Program-made: the position numbers and the translations under genes
Part shown: one piece after another, positions 47,138 to 55,659 of the stretch
How positions within the stretch are numbered: position 1 is the stretch's first letter
Layout: each line of letters starts with the position of its first letter
Assembly (NCBI RefSeq): GCF_002742445.1
Contig: NZ_NJNQ01000003.1
Coordinates: 124,001-188,000 of the forward strand
Origin: Bifidobacterium sp. N4G05
GTDB lineage: Bacteria; Actinomycetota; Actinomycetes; Actinomycetales; Bifidobacteriaceae
Direction: 5' to 3'
Length of the DNA stretch: 64,000 bases
The notes under the pieces: model-generated
Told to the model about the DNA's origin: nothing
The model's input: only the letters and a program-made list of their open reading frames with translations
The model's database searches: none

Positions 47138-48021
47138 CGCACCCAATCCAATCCCAAGTCGATGCTGCGCACGCTGTGCGTCAACGCGCCCACGGAGATC
47201 ACGTCCACGCCCGTGGACGCCACTTCGGGTACGCGTTCCACCGTCATGGTGCCGCTGGCTTCCACAATCGCACGGCCATCGATCATATCCACGCCGGCGC
47301 GCGTATCCTCCAGCGTGAAATTGTCGAGCATGATGGTGTCTGCGCCGCCGTCGAGCGCCGCCGGAATCTGTTCGAGCCGGTCGACTTCCACCTCGATATG
47401 CGTGGTATGCCCCACCTGTTCGCGGATATGCCTGATCGCGCCGGCCATGTCAATGCCTTGTTCAGCAAGCGCGACCAAGTGGTTGTCCTTGACCATCACC
47501 GCGTCGGACAGCCCGTACCTGTGGTTGTGCCCACCGCCGCAGACGACCGCGTATTTCTCGAACGGACGCAGTCCGGGCGTGGTTTTGCGCGTGTCGACGA
47601 TGCGCGTGGCGGCGTAGGTGCGCGGGACGCGATACCCGGGCAGGGTTCTCGCCTGATCGGCCGCGGCCACGAACGTGTCGGTCATGGTGGCGATGCCGCA
47701 CATGCGCTGGGTGAAGTTCAATGCCACGCGTTCCGCGGTGAGCAGGTCACGCACCGGGCCGCTCACGGTGGCGAGCATCCGCCCCGGTTCGAAACGCTCA
47801 CCATCGGCGATTGCCGGCGTGACCACGATTTCGGGATTCTGCATCTTGAATGCCGCGGCAAACACGTCGATGCCGCTCATCACGCCACGCTCGCGAGCGA
47901 CGAGACGCACCTCTCCCCATGCCTGCAGCGGAATCGTAGTGGCGCAGGTGATGTCGCCGTTGGGCGCATCCTCTTCAAGAGCGGCCTCCACGGCCTTGCG
48001 GATGACCTGACGGGTCAGCAT
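47134..48021 (-). CDS. nadC: Nicotinate-nucleotide pyrophosphorylase (quinolinate PRTase)
   Basis: 295 residues from ATG 48021, which overlaps the nadB stop by 7 nt. Signatures: EEDAPNGDITCATTIP, the helix ALNFTQRMCGIAT, RIVDTRKTTPGLRPFEKYAVVCGGGHNHRYGL and the C-terminal phosphate-binding strand VDVISVGALTHS. It converts quinolinate plus PRPP to nicotinate mononucleotide. Confidence 0.96.
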   Translation of the reverse strand: MLTRQVIRKAVEAALEEDAPNGDITCATTIPLQAWGEVRLVARERGVMSGIDVFAAAFKMQNPEIVVTPAIADGERFEPGRMLATVSGPVRDLLTAERVALNFTQRMCGIATMTDTFVAAADQARTLPGYRVPRTYAATRIVDTRKTTPGLRPFEKYAVVCGGGHNHRYGLSDAVMVKDNHLVALAEQGIDMAGAIRHIREQVGHTTHIEVEVDRLEQIPAALDGGADTIMLDNFTLEDTRAGVDMIDGRAIVEASGTMTVERVPEVASTGVDVISVGALTHSVRSIDLGLDWVR

Positions 48022-49724
48022 GACGTTCCTTTCAGACGGTAGGCGATGGAATGTGCGATGGTCGGATTGACCATCGCATAGTCGGTGCGGGTGTGCGCGC
48101 CACGCGATTCGCAACGGTTCAGCGCGGCGACGGCCTCGACGTATCCGACGGTGAGCAGATTACGGTTCTCCAGCACGGCGATGCAATCGGCATACGAACC
48201 AGCACCTGACATGCCGGGTACCGCGGCGTTCGCTCCGGCGAGCGCGTCGGCAAGATCCGTCACCGCAGCGGCAAGCCCGTCATGGTCGCGCAGCACACCG
48301 ACATGCTTCCACATCTCGTCCTCGATGTGCTTGCGGTCCCATACGCCCGTGTTCGCGTTGCCATCATCATGGCTGGGCATGTCCAGCACCATCGGCTCTT
48401 GGGCGACCGGCAGGCTTGCAATCGCACTGTTGTTAAGAGTTTGCGGCTGCCATACGGCATCGTCCGTATCACGCACCGCGGCGAGTCCCGCGCGGTATCC
48501 GTAAACGAGTCCTTCAAGCAGTGAGTTGGAGGCGAGACGGTTCGCACCTTGCACGCCGGTTCGCGCACATTCGCCCGCGGCATACAGGCCGGGGATGCTG
48601 GACCGTCCGAACAGGTCGGTGCGGATGCCGCCCATCCAGTAATGCGCGGCTGGGGCGACCGGAATCGGCTCCTTGCTCCAGTCGAAGCCGAGGGAGCGCG
48701 TGTATGCGTCGATGGTCGGGAACCGGTGACGTAGGAACGCCGCCAAATCAGGGTTCTCTTTGGCCATGGGTGAAACGTCAAGCATGACCGGCTTGCCGCC
48801 CTGCGCCTGCATGGTGCGGAAGTTGGCACGTGCCACCACGTCGCGCGGTGCGAGTTCGGCCTTGTGGTCCACGTCGGTCATGAACCGGTGCCCATGCTCG
48901 TCGAGCAGTATCGCGCCTTCTCCTCGGACGGCTTCGGAGACGAGGAAGTGTTCGCCAATGGCCATGGCCGTGGGGTGGAACTGATAGAACTCAAGATCGG
49001 CGACCTGCGCTCCGGCACGCAGTGCGGCGGCCAGTCCATCGCCGGTGGCCACGGCGGGATTGGTGGTGTACGGGTAGAGTCGGCCCGCACCGCCCGTGGC
49101 GAGGATCACGCGCGTCGCGTCGATTGTGCGGGATTCGGCTTCGCCGTCCACGCCCCGCACGATGAGCCGCACGCCGGAGACATGCCCGTCGCGCACAATC
49201 AGATCGTTCAGGAACGCGTGCTCAAGCACGTGGATGCGCCGATTCTCACGAACCATGGCGCTCACATCGAGTTCGAGCACCTTGCCGGTGGCGTCCCCTC
49301 CGGCGTGCACCACGCGGGAACGGCAGTGCGCGGCTTCGAGCCCGCGCAGCACCGAACCGTCCTCGCCGCGATCCACATGCCATCCGGCGGCGATGAGTTC
49401 GCGCACGCGGCGCGCCCCCTCATCGGTGAGCACGTCCACTGCGGTGCGGTCGCATAGGCCATGCCCTGCGGCCATGGTGTCCCCGGCATGCAGCTGCGGG
49501 TTGTCGTCGCTGAAGATGGCACATGCCACGCCACCTTGGGCATGGTAGGTGTTGGACTCCACGAATTCATCCTTGCAGACGAGCAGCACGTCATCCGAGG
49601 AGTTGTTCCCGGCGATGTTCGCGTTCCCGTATGTGGTGAGGCCTTCCGCGCCTACGCGCTTGTCCCCCGCGGCCGCGAGCGCCGCGGACAGTCCGGCGAT
49701 GCCGGCGCCGATCACGACGATCAC
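48015..49724 (-). CDS. nadB: L-aspartate oxidase
   Basis: 569 residues from GTG 49724, whose codon overlaps the nadA stop (GTGA). The FAD-binding start is VIVVIGAGIAGLSAALAAAG. Fumarate-reductase-family motifs are SNTYHAQGGVACA and LATGGAGRLYPYTTNPAVATGDG, with the active-site region EFYQFHPTAM. RASNSLLEGLVYG is seen as RLASNSLLEGLVYGYR. It oxidises aspartate to iminosuccinate for NadA. Confidence 0.95.
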   Translation of the reverse strand: MIVVIGAGIAGLSAALAAAGDKRVGAEGLTTYGNANIAGNNSSDDVLLVCKDEFVESNTYHAQGGVACAIFSDDNPQLHAGDTMAAGHGLCDRTAVDVLTDEGARRVRELIAAGWHVDRGEDGSVLRGLEAAHCRSRVVHAGGDATGKVLELDVSAMVRENRRIHVLEHAFLNDLIVRDGHVSGVRLIVRGVDGEAESRTIDATRVILATGGAGRLYPYTTNPAVATGDGLAAALRAGAQVADLEFYQFHPTAMAIGEHFLVSEAVRGEGAILLDEHGHRFMTDVDHKAELAPRDVVARANFRTMQAQGGKPVMLDVSPMAKENPDLAAFLRHRFPTIDAYTRSLGFDWSKEPIPVAPAAHYWMGGIRTDLFGRSSIPGLYAAGECARTGVQGANRLASNSLLEGLVYGYRAGLAAVRDTDDAVWQPQTLNNSAIASLPVAQEPMVLDMPSHDDGNANTGVWDRKHIEDEMWKHVGVLRDHDGLAAAVTDLADALAGANAAVPGMSGAGSYADCIAVLENRNLLTVGYVEAVAALNRCESRGAHTRTDYAMVNPTIAHSIAYRLKGTSC

Positions 49725-51001
49725 GGGTGCACCTCCAGCATGCGCTGCAGGGCGATTTTGGCGTCGCGGGCTGTGGCGTCGTCCACGGTGATGCGGTTGA
49801 CGATATTGCCTTGTTCGATGTTTTCCAACGCCCAGGCGAGGTATGCCGGGTGGATGCGGTACATGGTGGAGCACGGGCAGACCACGGGGTCGAGGCAGAA
49901 CACGGTCTTGTCGGGGTATTGCGCGGCGAGACGGTTCACGAGGTTGATTTCAGTGCCGACAGCCACGGCGGATCCGGACGGGGCGTTGGCGATTTCCTTG
50001 ACGATGTAGGCGGTGGAACCGGTGCCGTCCGCCGCATCGACCACGTCCATCGCACATTCGGGGTGCACGATGACCTTCACGCCGGGGTATGCCTTGCGGG
50101 CCCGTTCGATTTGTTCGACGGTGAAACGCTGATGCACGGAGCAGAACCCCTTCCATAGGATCATCTTGGCATTGGCGTACACGGACGGGTCTTCGGCGCC
50201 GCCGGCGGGCTTGAACGGATCCCATAGTGGCATTTCTTCCAGCGGGATGCCCATGGCGCGGGCGGTGTTGCGGCCCAAATGCTGATCGGGGAAGAACAGG
50301 ACGCGCTTGCCGCGGGCGAATGCCCATTCGAGTACGGCGTGCGCGTTGGATGAGGTGCATACGATGCCGCCGTTGCGTCCACAGAACGCCTTCAGCGCGG
50401 CGGACGAGTTCATGTAGGTAACGGGCACGATCTGCTGGCGACCATCTGAACCGGGCTGGGTGCCGCAGATTTCGCCGAGCTGCTGCCAGCATTCCTCGAC
50501 CTGGTCGATGTTGGCCATGTCGGCCATGGAGCAGCCGGCGGAGAGATTCGGCAGGGTCACGGTCTGTTCGGGCGTGGAGAGAATGTCGGAGGTTTCGGCC
50601 ATGAAATGCACGCCGCAGAAGACGATATGGTCGGCGTCGGGACGTTCGGTGGCGTTCTTGGCGAGTTGGAAGGAGTCGCCCACGAAGTCGGCATGGCAGA
50701 TGATTTCATCGCGCTGGTAGAAGTGGCCGAGGATCAGCAGTTTCTTGCCAAGGCGGGATTTGGCTGCGCGGATGCGTTCCTGCAGTTCCTCGTCGGAGGC
50801 GTTACGGTATTCCTCCGGGAGCACCTGCTGTCTGGGGGCGTTGCTCGGCAGCGGGTCGAACATGGATGCGCCGGGTCCGTAGCTCGGCTTGGTGGTGTCG
50901 AAATGCCATGGATCCTGGGTGAGTCCGGCGTCGCAGGTGCTTTGTGCGCCGAGCTTGGCGATGATTTCGTCGACGGACGGCGAGGAGAGTGTTGCAGTCA
51001 T
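49721..51001 (-). CDS. nadA: Quinolinate synthase
   Basis: 426 residues. The three NadA lobes are seen. Likely 4Fe-4S cysteines lie in LSAGCSMADM, in VHPECAMDV and in the C-terminal LDPVVCPCSTMYRIHPAYLAW. Other motifs are LGHFYQRDEI and FLPDQHLG-like FFPDQHLGRN. It condenses iminosuccinate with DHAP. GAAAGGAAC precedes ATG 51001. The gene follows nrtR at 97 nt. Confidence 0.96.
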   Translation of the reverse strand: MTATLSSPSVDEIIAKLGAQSTCDAGLTQDPWHFDTTKPSYGPGASMFDPLPSNAPRQQVLPEEYRNASDEELQERIRAAKSRLGKKLLILGHFYQRDEIICHADFVGDSFQLAKNATERPDADHIVFCGVHFMAETSDILSTPEQTVTLPNLSAGCSMADMANIDQVEECWQQLGEICGTQPGSDGRQQIVPVTYMNSSAALKAFCGRNGGIVCTSSNAHAVLEWAFARGKRVLFFPDQHLGRNTARAMGIPLEEMPLWDPFKPAGGAEDPSVYANAKMILWKGFCSVHQRFTVEQIERARKAYPGVKVIVHPECAMDVVDAADGTGSTAYIVKEIANAPSGSAVAVGTEINLVNRLAAQYPDKTVFCLDPVVCPCSTMYRIHPAYLAWALENIEQGNIVNRITVDDATARDAKIALQRMLEVHP

Positions 51002-51098
51002 GCTGCGTTCCTTTCATATGGTGTGTTCACGATGATGCCGACATGGCGCTGTGATGTGCCGATGCCGAAAGATTTCCGATGTGGCTCGCCGTGCCCTG

Positions 51099-51878
51099 TC
51101 ACGACGGCATGAGCGCGGATAGCGCGTCGTCGGCAAGGGTTTCCGGTTTGCCGTGTTCCACCGTTGTGGGAAACGTGAATTCGGCGCGTGGCTCGCCGTC
51201 ATGCCGGTACCGGTATATGGCCGCTGGGCGGCTGCGCCCCACGTGGAGTTTCCTGCCAGTATCTTCCAAATGTCCGGATGCGAGCATTTTTCTGCGGAAG
51301 TTCGCCAGGTCGATCGGCTGGCCGGTAACAGCCTCGTATACGTCGTGCAGCTGGCTGAGGGTAAATTCCTCGCCGACGAGTTTGGTGGCGATGTCGGGGT
51401 ATTCGAATTTGCTGCGCGAGCGCCACAGGGCGTAGTCGATGATGCGTCGATGGTCGAAGGCGAGATCCGGCAGATCGTCGACCGGGAACCATTTGACGTT
51501 GTCCTTTTCGGCGAAATCCTTGGTTTCGGCTTCGCCGACGAGCGCCCAATACACGATGGAGACCATGGGAAGCCCACCGCTCGACCGTGAGGGGTCGCCG
51601 AACGTGTACAGCTGTTCGAGATATTTCGGATGCAGTTCGGTGGTGGATTCCAGAGCCTTGAACGCTGATTCCTCCAGGGAATGTCCTACACGCAGGTCAC
51701 CGCCCGGTAACGCCCAGGAACCCATGAAGGGTTGTCTGACGCGGCGGACCAGCGGCAGCCATAGACGGCTGCTTCCGTTGGCCGCGCTGTCGCCATGCGG
51801 GCCGAGCGCGAGAATCACCACGGAGATGCCGATGCTCGGTTGCGCCAAACGCCTTTCCGAGACATTTCCGATGCCCAT
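51099..51878 (-). CDS. nrtR: NrtR: Nudix-related NAD biosynthesis repressor
   Basis: 259 residues from ATG 51878 (AAAGGA 7 nt upstream); the open frame continues through the operator but that part is not coding. An N-terminal Nudix-like domain contains RQPFMGSWALPGGDLRVGHSLEESAFKALESTTEL. The catalytic REUxEE residues are not preserved, as expected for a regulator that senses ADP-ribose-type ligands. The C-terminal winged helix is FTLSQLHDVYEAVTGQPIDLANFRRKML. Palindromes upstream match the NrtR operator style. It probably autoregulates itself and nadABC-nifS. Confidence 0.9.
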   Translation of the reverse strand: MGIGNVSERRLAQPSIGISVVILALGPHGDSAANGSSRLWLPLVRRVRQPFMGSWALPGGDLRVGHSLEESAFKALESTTELHPKYLEQLYTFGDPSRSSGGLPMVSIVYWALVGEAETKDFAEKDNVKWFPVDDLPDLAFDHRRIIDYALWRSRSKFEYPDIATKLVGEEFTLSQLHDVYEAVTGQPIDLANFRRKMLASGHLEDTGRKLHVGRSRPAAIYRYRHDGEPRAEFTFPTTVEHGKPETLADDALSALMPS

Positions 51879-51929
51879 GGCCGTTCCTTTCACGGCAGGG
51901 TATTTCCCTGCTATGAGACATAGCGTAAC

Positions 51930-51960
51930 ACCATTTATAGTCAAGCCGACCATAAATGGT
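51930..51960. promoter_or_regulatory. NrtR-type operator 1
   Basis: A near-perfect 31-bp palindrome: ACCATTTATAGTC ... GACCATAAATGGT. It is centred 67 nt before the nrtR start codon. TTGACT on the minus strand, a possible -35 box, lies within it, so repressor binding would block transcription. Confidence 0.8.
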
Positions 51961-52004
51961 GTCATCATGGAATCATCGACTTCCCGCAGCCGGCCCACCG
52001 GGCA

Positions 52005-52112
52005 TCAACACCTCTTGGCATACCCGAACAACTGGCTTTGCAGAACGAACGCACCCGCCATCACGGCAGCCGTCGCCATTGCCTGTTTACGCCGTTCCGA
52101 GGCATTTCCCAT
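52005..52112 (-). CDS. Unlisted 35-residue membrane peptide between two NrtR operators
   Basis: ATG 52112 with AAGGA 3 nt and GAAGGAG further upstream starts a 35-codon frame ending in TGA. It begins MGNASERRKQAM, continues with the hydrophobic stretch ATAAVMAGAFVLQSQLF (one possible membrane helix) and ends GYAKRC. Its first codons resemble the first codons of nrtR at DNA level: GGAAATGCCTCGGAACGGC against GGAAATGTCTCGGAAAGGC. It may be a regulated small protein or a leader peptide of the nad operon; no family is known to me. Confidence 0.5.
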   Translation of the reverse strand: MGNASERRKQAMATAAVMAGAFVLQSQLFGYAKRC

Positions 52113-52177
52113 GATCCTTGCGACTTCACTCCTTCAAATTCCCGTCAATACAAATTGTTTCGAAATCACAACGTATC

Positions 52178-52202
52178 ACTTATAGTCAATGTGACTATAA
52201 GT
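52178..52202. promoter_or_regulatory. NrtR-type operator 2
   Basis: Perfect 11-bp arms ACTTATAGTCA / TGACTATAAGT around ATG. It shares the TATAGTC/GACTATA core with operator 1. The nearest downstream start on the minus strand is the 35-codon frame at 52112, 65 nt away. Confidence 0.8.
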
Positions 52203-52252
52203 TGGGTGTTCCACCAATCAATCATCACAATTCAGCACACATCCAGCCAACG

Positions 52253-52277
52253 AAAAAGGCCCCGCAAGGGAGCCTTG
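52253..52277 (-). terminator. Terminator after parA
   Basis: Stem AAGGC/GCCTT with additional inner GC pairs, followed by TTTTT on the minus strand, a few bases past the parA stop. Confidence 0.65.
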
Positions 52278-52282
52278 AACAT

Positions 52283-53122
52283 CTATGCGATAACGCCTTG
52301 GAAAATCAGCTCCCGGGCAACCTCACGGTATTCCTTCGCCGTCTTGTGATTCGGCGCATAGATGGTAATCGGCGCAGCAGCGACCGTTGAATCCGGCAAC
52401 TTGATGGATCGCGAGATCACCGAGTGGAAGACCTTGCCTTGAAACGCCTCATAAATGCGCTGCAACACCTCATCGCAATGCAGAGTATGCGTGAACATGG
52501 TGACGAGCACTCCATACACTTCCAGACTCGGATTGATACGGGACTGCACCTTTTCTATGGATTGCATCAGCAAAGCCACGCCACGCAACGCAAAGAACTC
52601 GGCAGCCACAGGGATGATCACGCCATCCGCCGCGGTCAGCGCATTCACCGTGAGCAAGCCCAACGAAGGCTGGCAATCAATGATGATCACGTCATATTCA
52701 TCCTTGACCTGTCGCAGCACGCCAGCCAGCACCTGTTCACGTCCAACTTCGGTGACCAGCTGCACCTCGGCGGCCGATAGATCGATATTGGCCGGCATGA
52801 TGTCGAGGTTCTCGAAATCGGTATGTTGAATCACGGTATGTACATCCATGCGCGGATTGAACAGTGCCGTGTACACCGTATCTTCCACGGCATTGGCGTT
52901 GATGCCCAGTCCCACCGTGGAAGCACCCTGCGGGTCGAAATCGACGATAAGCACACGACGACCGTACTGGCTCAACGCACCGGCGATATTGATGGAACTG
53001 GTGGTCTTGCCAACGCCACCTTTCTGGTTGCACATGGCGATGACCCTCGCCGGACCGTGCGTCTGCAGCGGTTCCGGAGCGGGAAACGTCTCATAATCTC
53101 GTCCAAGCAAATCCGTAGGCAT
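52283..53122 (-). CDS. parA: ParA/Soj-family chromosome partitioning ATPase
   Basis: 279 residues. The deviant Walker A KGGVGKTT lies at 34-41, Walker A' in VLIVDFDPQGASTVGLG and Walker B in VIIIDCQPSLGLLTVNAL. It lacks an N-terminal HTH, so it belongs to the short ParA/Soj group. In many actinobacteria this copy lies between xerD and scpA-scpB; here xerD precedes but scpAB do not follow. A partner ParB is not in the window. Confidence 0.92.
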   Translation of the reverse strand: MPTDLLGRDYETFPAPEPLQTHGPARVIAMCNQKGGVGKTTSSINIAGALSQYGRRVLIVDFDPQGASTVGLGINANAVEDTVYTALFNPRMDVHTVIQHTDFENLDIMPANIDLSAAEVQLVTEVGREQVLAGVLRQVKDEYDVIIIDCQPSLGLLTVNALTAADGVIIPVAAEFFALRGVALLMQSIEKVQSRINPSLEVYGVLVTMFTHTLHCDEVLQRIYEAFQGKVFHSVISRSIKLPDSTVAAAPITIYAPNHKTAKEYREVARELIFQGVIA

Positions 53123-53209
53123 ACCGTTTACCTTACCAACATCCTTGTGTCAACTTTCACTGTAATCCATGCTAGTCCATTGCCGCCGTTCAAAACGGCA
53201 GCAACACCA

Positions 53210-54163
53210 TCATCTGGCGCGGGGGTGAGACGTCAGATACGTTTCAATCAGGTTTTCGGGACTGACGTGCGTGTATATCTGTGTGGTGGTGACGCTTGCA
53301 TGTCCAAGCAGCTCCTGCACGGTACGTACATCAGCGCCGCCTTGAATAAGATGCGTGGCGAAAGAATGACGCAACGTATGAGGATGCAACGGCTTGTCGA
53401 TGTGCGCGCGTTCCCCCGCAACCCTTATGATCTCCCAAACCGACTGTCTCGACAATCTTCTTCCGCGCTTGTTGAGAAACAGGGCGCGACGCTCTTGAGG
53501 ACCTTTCGACTTCGACTCCAGTATTGGGCGTCCCGAACGCACATACCGGCTGATCGCCTCGCATGCGTAGCTGCCGACAGGAACCAAACGTTGTTTTGAA
53601 CCTTTGCCCATCAGTTTGGCGATTCTGGCTTCCGTATCGACGTCATCAAGATTCGCCCCGCATGCCTCCGACACTCGCGCGCCGGTCGCATACATGAATT
53701 CAAGCAGCGCCTTGTCTCGAAGCATCACAGGATCATCCGGGACCTCCAACGAAGCGTCGCCAGGAGCTCTGTTCTGGGAAACGGGAATCGCTTCCAATAA
53801 TCTGGCGACCTCATCAATAGCCAGCACATCAGGAAGGGTGTTTGCACCTTTGGGAGCCTTCACCTGCGCGGATACATCGTCGGCGACGCTATGTTCGTTC
53901 ACTGCGAAACGATGAAACGCGTGGATGCTGGCCAACCGGCGGGCCTTGCTTCGGGCAGATTCCCCGGATTCGTCAAGAAAAGCGACGTAGTTCTCCACAT
54001 CCTGCGTCGTCACGGACGTAATGTCATTAATACCATGATCGGCAAGCCACTGCCGATATTTTTTCAGATCGGCGCCATATGCCGATACCGTTGCTTTTGA
54101 CAATCCTCTTTCAACATCGATGTGTGCAAGAAACTGTCTGATCATCCGCTCGAAATCGTTCAT
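53210..54163 (-). CDS. xerD: Tyrosine recombinase XerD
   Basis: 317 residues from ATG 54163, with AAGGAGG immediately upstream (short spacing). The N-terminal domain FLAHIDVERGLSKATVSAYGADLKKYRQWL precedes the catalytic core with Arg in FMYATGARVSEACG, Lys in LMGKGSKQRLVPVG, HTLRHSFATH, LLGHASVTTTQ and Tyr in IYTHV. It is the XerD half of the dif recombinase pair. Confidence 0.93.
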   Translation of the reverse strand: MNDFERMIRQFLAHIDVERGLSKATVSAYGADLKKYRQWLADHGINDITSVTTQDVENYVAFLDESGESARSKARRLASIHAFHRFAVNEHSVADDVSAQVKAPKGANTLPDVLAIDEVARLLEAIPVSQNRAPGDASLEVPDDPVMLRDKALLEFMYATGARVSEACGANLDDVDTEARIAKLMGKGSKQRLVPVGSYACEAISRYVRSGRPILESKSKGPQERRALFLNKRGRRLSRQSVWEIIRVAGERAHIDKPLHPHTLRHSFATHLIQGGADVRTVQELLGHASVTTTQIYTHVSPENLIETYLTSHPRAR

Positions 54164-54252
54164 CACCCTCCTTCCGCCGAAGGTTGCCCGTTTGCATCGT
54201 ATACCGCCGTTGCCATGGCTATGAGATGGATGGTTTCCGATGCGCAATGCAA

Positions 54253-54282
54253 GAACCCCCGCCCATTGCTGGAGCGAGGGTT
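54253..54282 (-). terminator. Terminator after rplT
   Basis: Arms GAACCCTCGC / GCGGGGGTTC (minus strand) about 30 nt beyond the rplT stop, ending the infC-rpmI-rplT transcript. Confidence 0.7.
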
Positions 54283-54313
54283 CCCATCAGTCACGCTGAA
54301 TCAGCGAAGAAGC

Positions 54314-54697
54314 TCAGGCTTCCTTCGGAGCGTTCACATCAGCCGGAAGAGCAGCCTTGGCCTGCTCAACGATGGCCTTGAAGGTCTCCGGATCGGAGAT
54401 GGCCAGCTCGGCGAGAGCGCGACGATCCAGCTCAATGCCAGCGAGGTGCAGGCCCTGGATGAAACGGTTGTAAGTGATGCCCTCTGCGCGGACAGCAGCG
54501 TTGATGCGCTGGATCCACAGCTTGCGGAAGTCACCCTTGCGAGCCTTGCGGTCGCGGAAGTTGTAGGTAAAGGAGTGAAGCAGCTGCTCCTTGGCCTTAC
54601 GGTACAGACGGGAGCGCTGGCCACGGTAGCCGGAAGCCCTCTCGAGAACGACGCGACGCTTCTTGTGGGCGTTTACTGCGCGCTTGACACGTGCCAT
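54314..54697 (-). CDS. rplT: 50S ribosomal protein L20
   Basis: 127 residues, the normal length. Signatures [37 protein letters not shown] and [22 protein letters not shown]20 is needed for early 50S assembly and in many bacteria represses its own infC-rpmI-rplT mRNA. Confidence 0.97.
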   Translation of the reverse strand: MARVKRAVNAHKKRRVVLERASGYRGQRSRLYRKAKEQLLHSFTYNFRDRKARKGDFRKLWIQRINAAVRAEGITYNRFIQGLHLAGIELDRRALAELAISDPETFKAIVEQAKAALPADVNAPKEA

Positions 54698-54747
54698 ATT
54701 TAATTCCTCAGCTTTCTATTAAGTCTTCTTATTGGCTCTCGCTATGC

Positions 54748-54942
54748 TCAGCGACCGAGCAGCTTCTTCATGTTCTTGCTCTGGGAAGTAGCCAGAACGC
54801 CGTCGGCCTTCAGTGCGCGACGCTTACGAGCGGACTTGTGCTCGAGGTTGTGGCGCATTGCGGAGCCAGCGTGCATCAGCTTGCCGGAACCGGTCACGCG
54901 GACGCGCTTGGAAGCGGCGGAATTAGTTTTCATCTTCGGCAT
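54748..54942 (-). CDS. rpmI: 50S ribosomal protein L35
   Basis: 64 residues, starting [20 protein letters not shown] and with [14 protein letters not shown]. Between infC and rplT in the usual order. Confidence 0.97.
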   Translation of the reverse strand: MPKMKTNSAASKRVRVTGSGKLMHAGSAMRHNLEHKSARKRRALKADGVLATSQSKNMKKLLGR

Positions 54943-54960
54943 TGCTGCCCTCCTTGTTTG

Positions 54961-55659
54961 TTACTTCGTTTCGGAAGTCTTCGGTTTGTCGGACGTCACT
55001 GCGGCCTTAGCTTCGGCTGCTGCCTGAGCCTGGGCTTCCTGCTTGGCCGCCAAGCGTGCGGCCTGACGAGCCTGACGTTCGGCACGGGACTGATCACCAC
55101 GACGACGCTGCTCGGACTGGGTGTGGACCTTCTTGCCCTTCGGTGCGAGCGTCATGATGATGTTGCGGCCCTCCTGCTTCGGAGCGAATTCGACAGTGCC
55201 GTATTCCTCCACTTCGCTAGCAAGACGCTGCAGCAGCTCGACGCCACCAATTGGACGGGACTGCTCGCGACCGCGCAGCATGATGGTGACCTTGACCTTG
55301 TCTCCGCCATTCAGGAAGCGCACAACATGGCCCTTCTTGACTTCGAAGTCGTGGTCGTCGATCTTCAGACGGAAGCGAATTTCCTTGATTTCCGCAGTGC
55401 TCTGGTTACGACGTGCCTCGCGAGCCTTGATCTTCTCGTTGTACTTGTACTTGCCGTAATCGATGAGCTTGGCAACCGGAGGCTTCGCGTTGGGCGCCAC
55501 CTCGACGAGATCGAGGTTCGCTTCCTTTGCCAGGTTCAGTGCGACGGAAGTCGCGATGACTCCCACCTGTTCGCCGTTCGGGCCGATCAGACGCACCTGG
55601 GAGACGCGAATCTCGTCGTTAATGCGTGGTTCGTCGCTGATGATGACTCCAATCCTCAT
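54961..55659 (-). CDS. infC: Translation initiation factor IF-3
   Basis: 232 residues. The N-domain starts [25 protein letters not shown]. The C-domain contains [24 protein letters not shown] and [15 protein letters not shown] Lys/Ala/Gln-rich tail of about 50 residues extends beyond the usual 180, as in other actinobacteria. ATG 55659 has no clear ribosome-binding site; GGAG inside codons 4-5 is suitably placed for a non-AUG start at ATC/ATC-AGC (ISDEP). IF-3 genes often use such starts. Confidence 0.95.
   Translation of the reverse strand: MRIGVIISDEPRINDEIRVSQVRLIGPNGEQVGVIATSVALNLAKEANLDLVEVAPNAKPPVAKLIDYGKYKYNEKIKAREARRNQSTAEIKEIRFRLKIDDHDFEVKKGHVVRFLNGGDKVKVTIMLRGREQSRPIGGVELLQRLASEVEEYGTVEFAPKQEGRNIIMTLAPKGKKVHTQSEQRRRGDQSRAERQARQAARLAAKQEAQAQAAAEAKAAVTSDKPKTSETK

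Noticed and set aside
51879..51998. N-terminal extension of NrtR through operator 1
   Set aside because: The palindrome and a good ribosome-binding site before ATG 51878 show this is the promoter region, not coding sequence.
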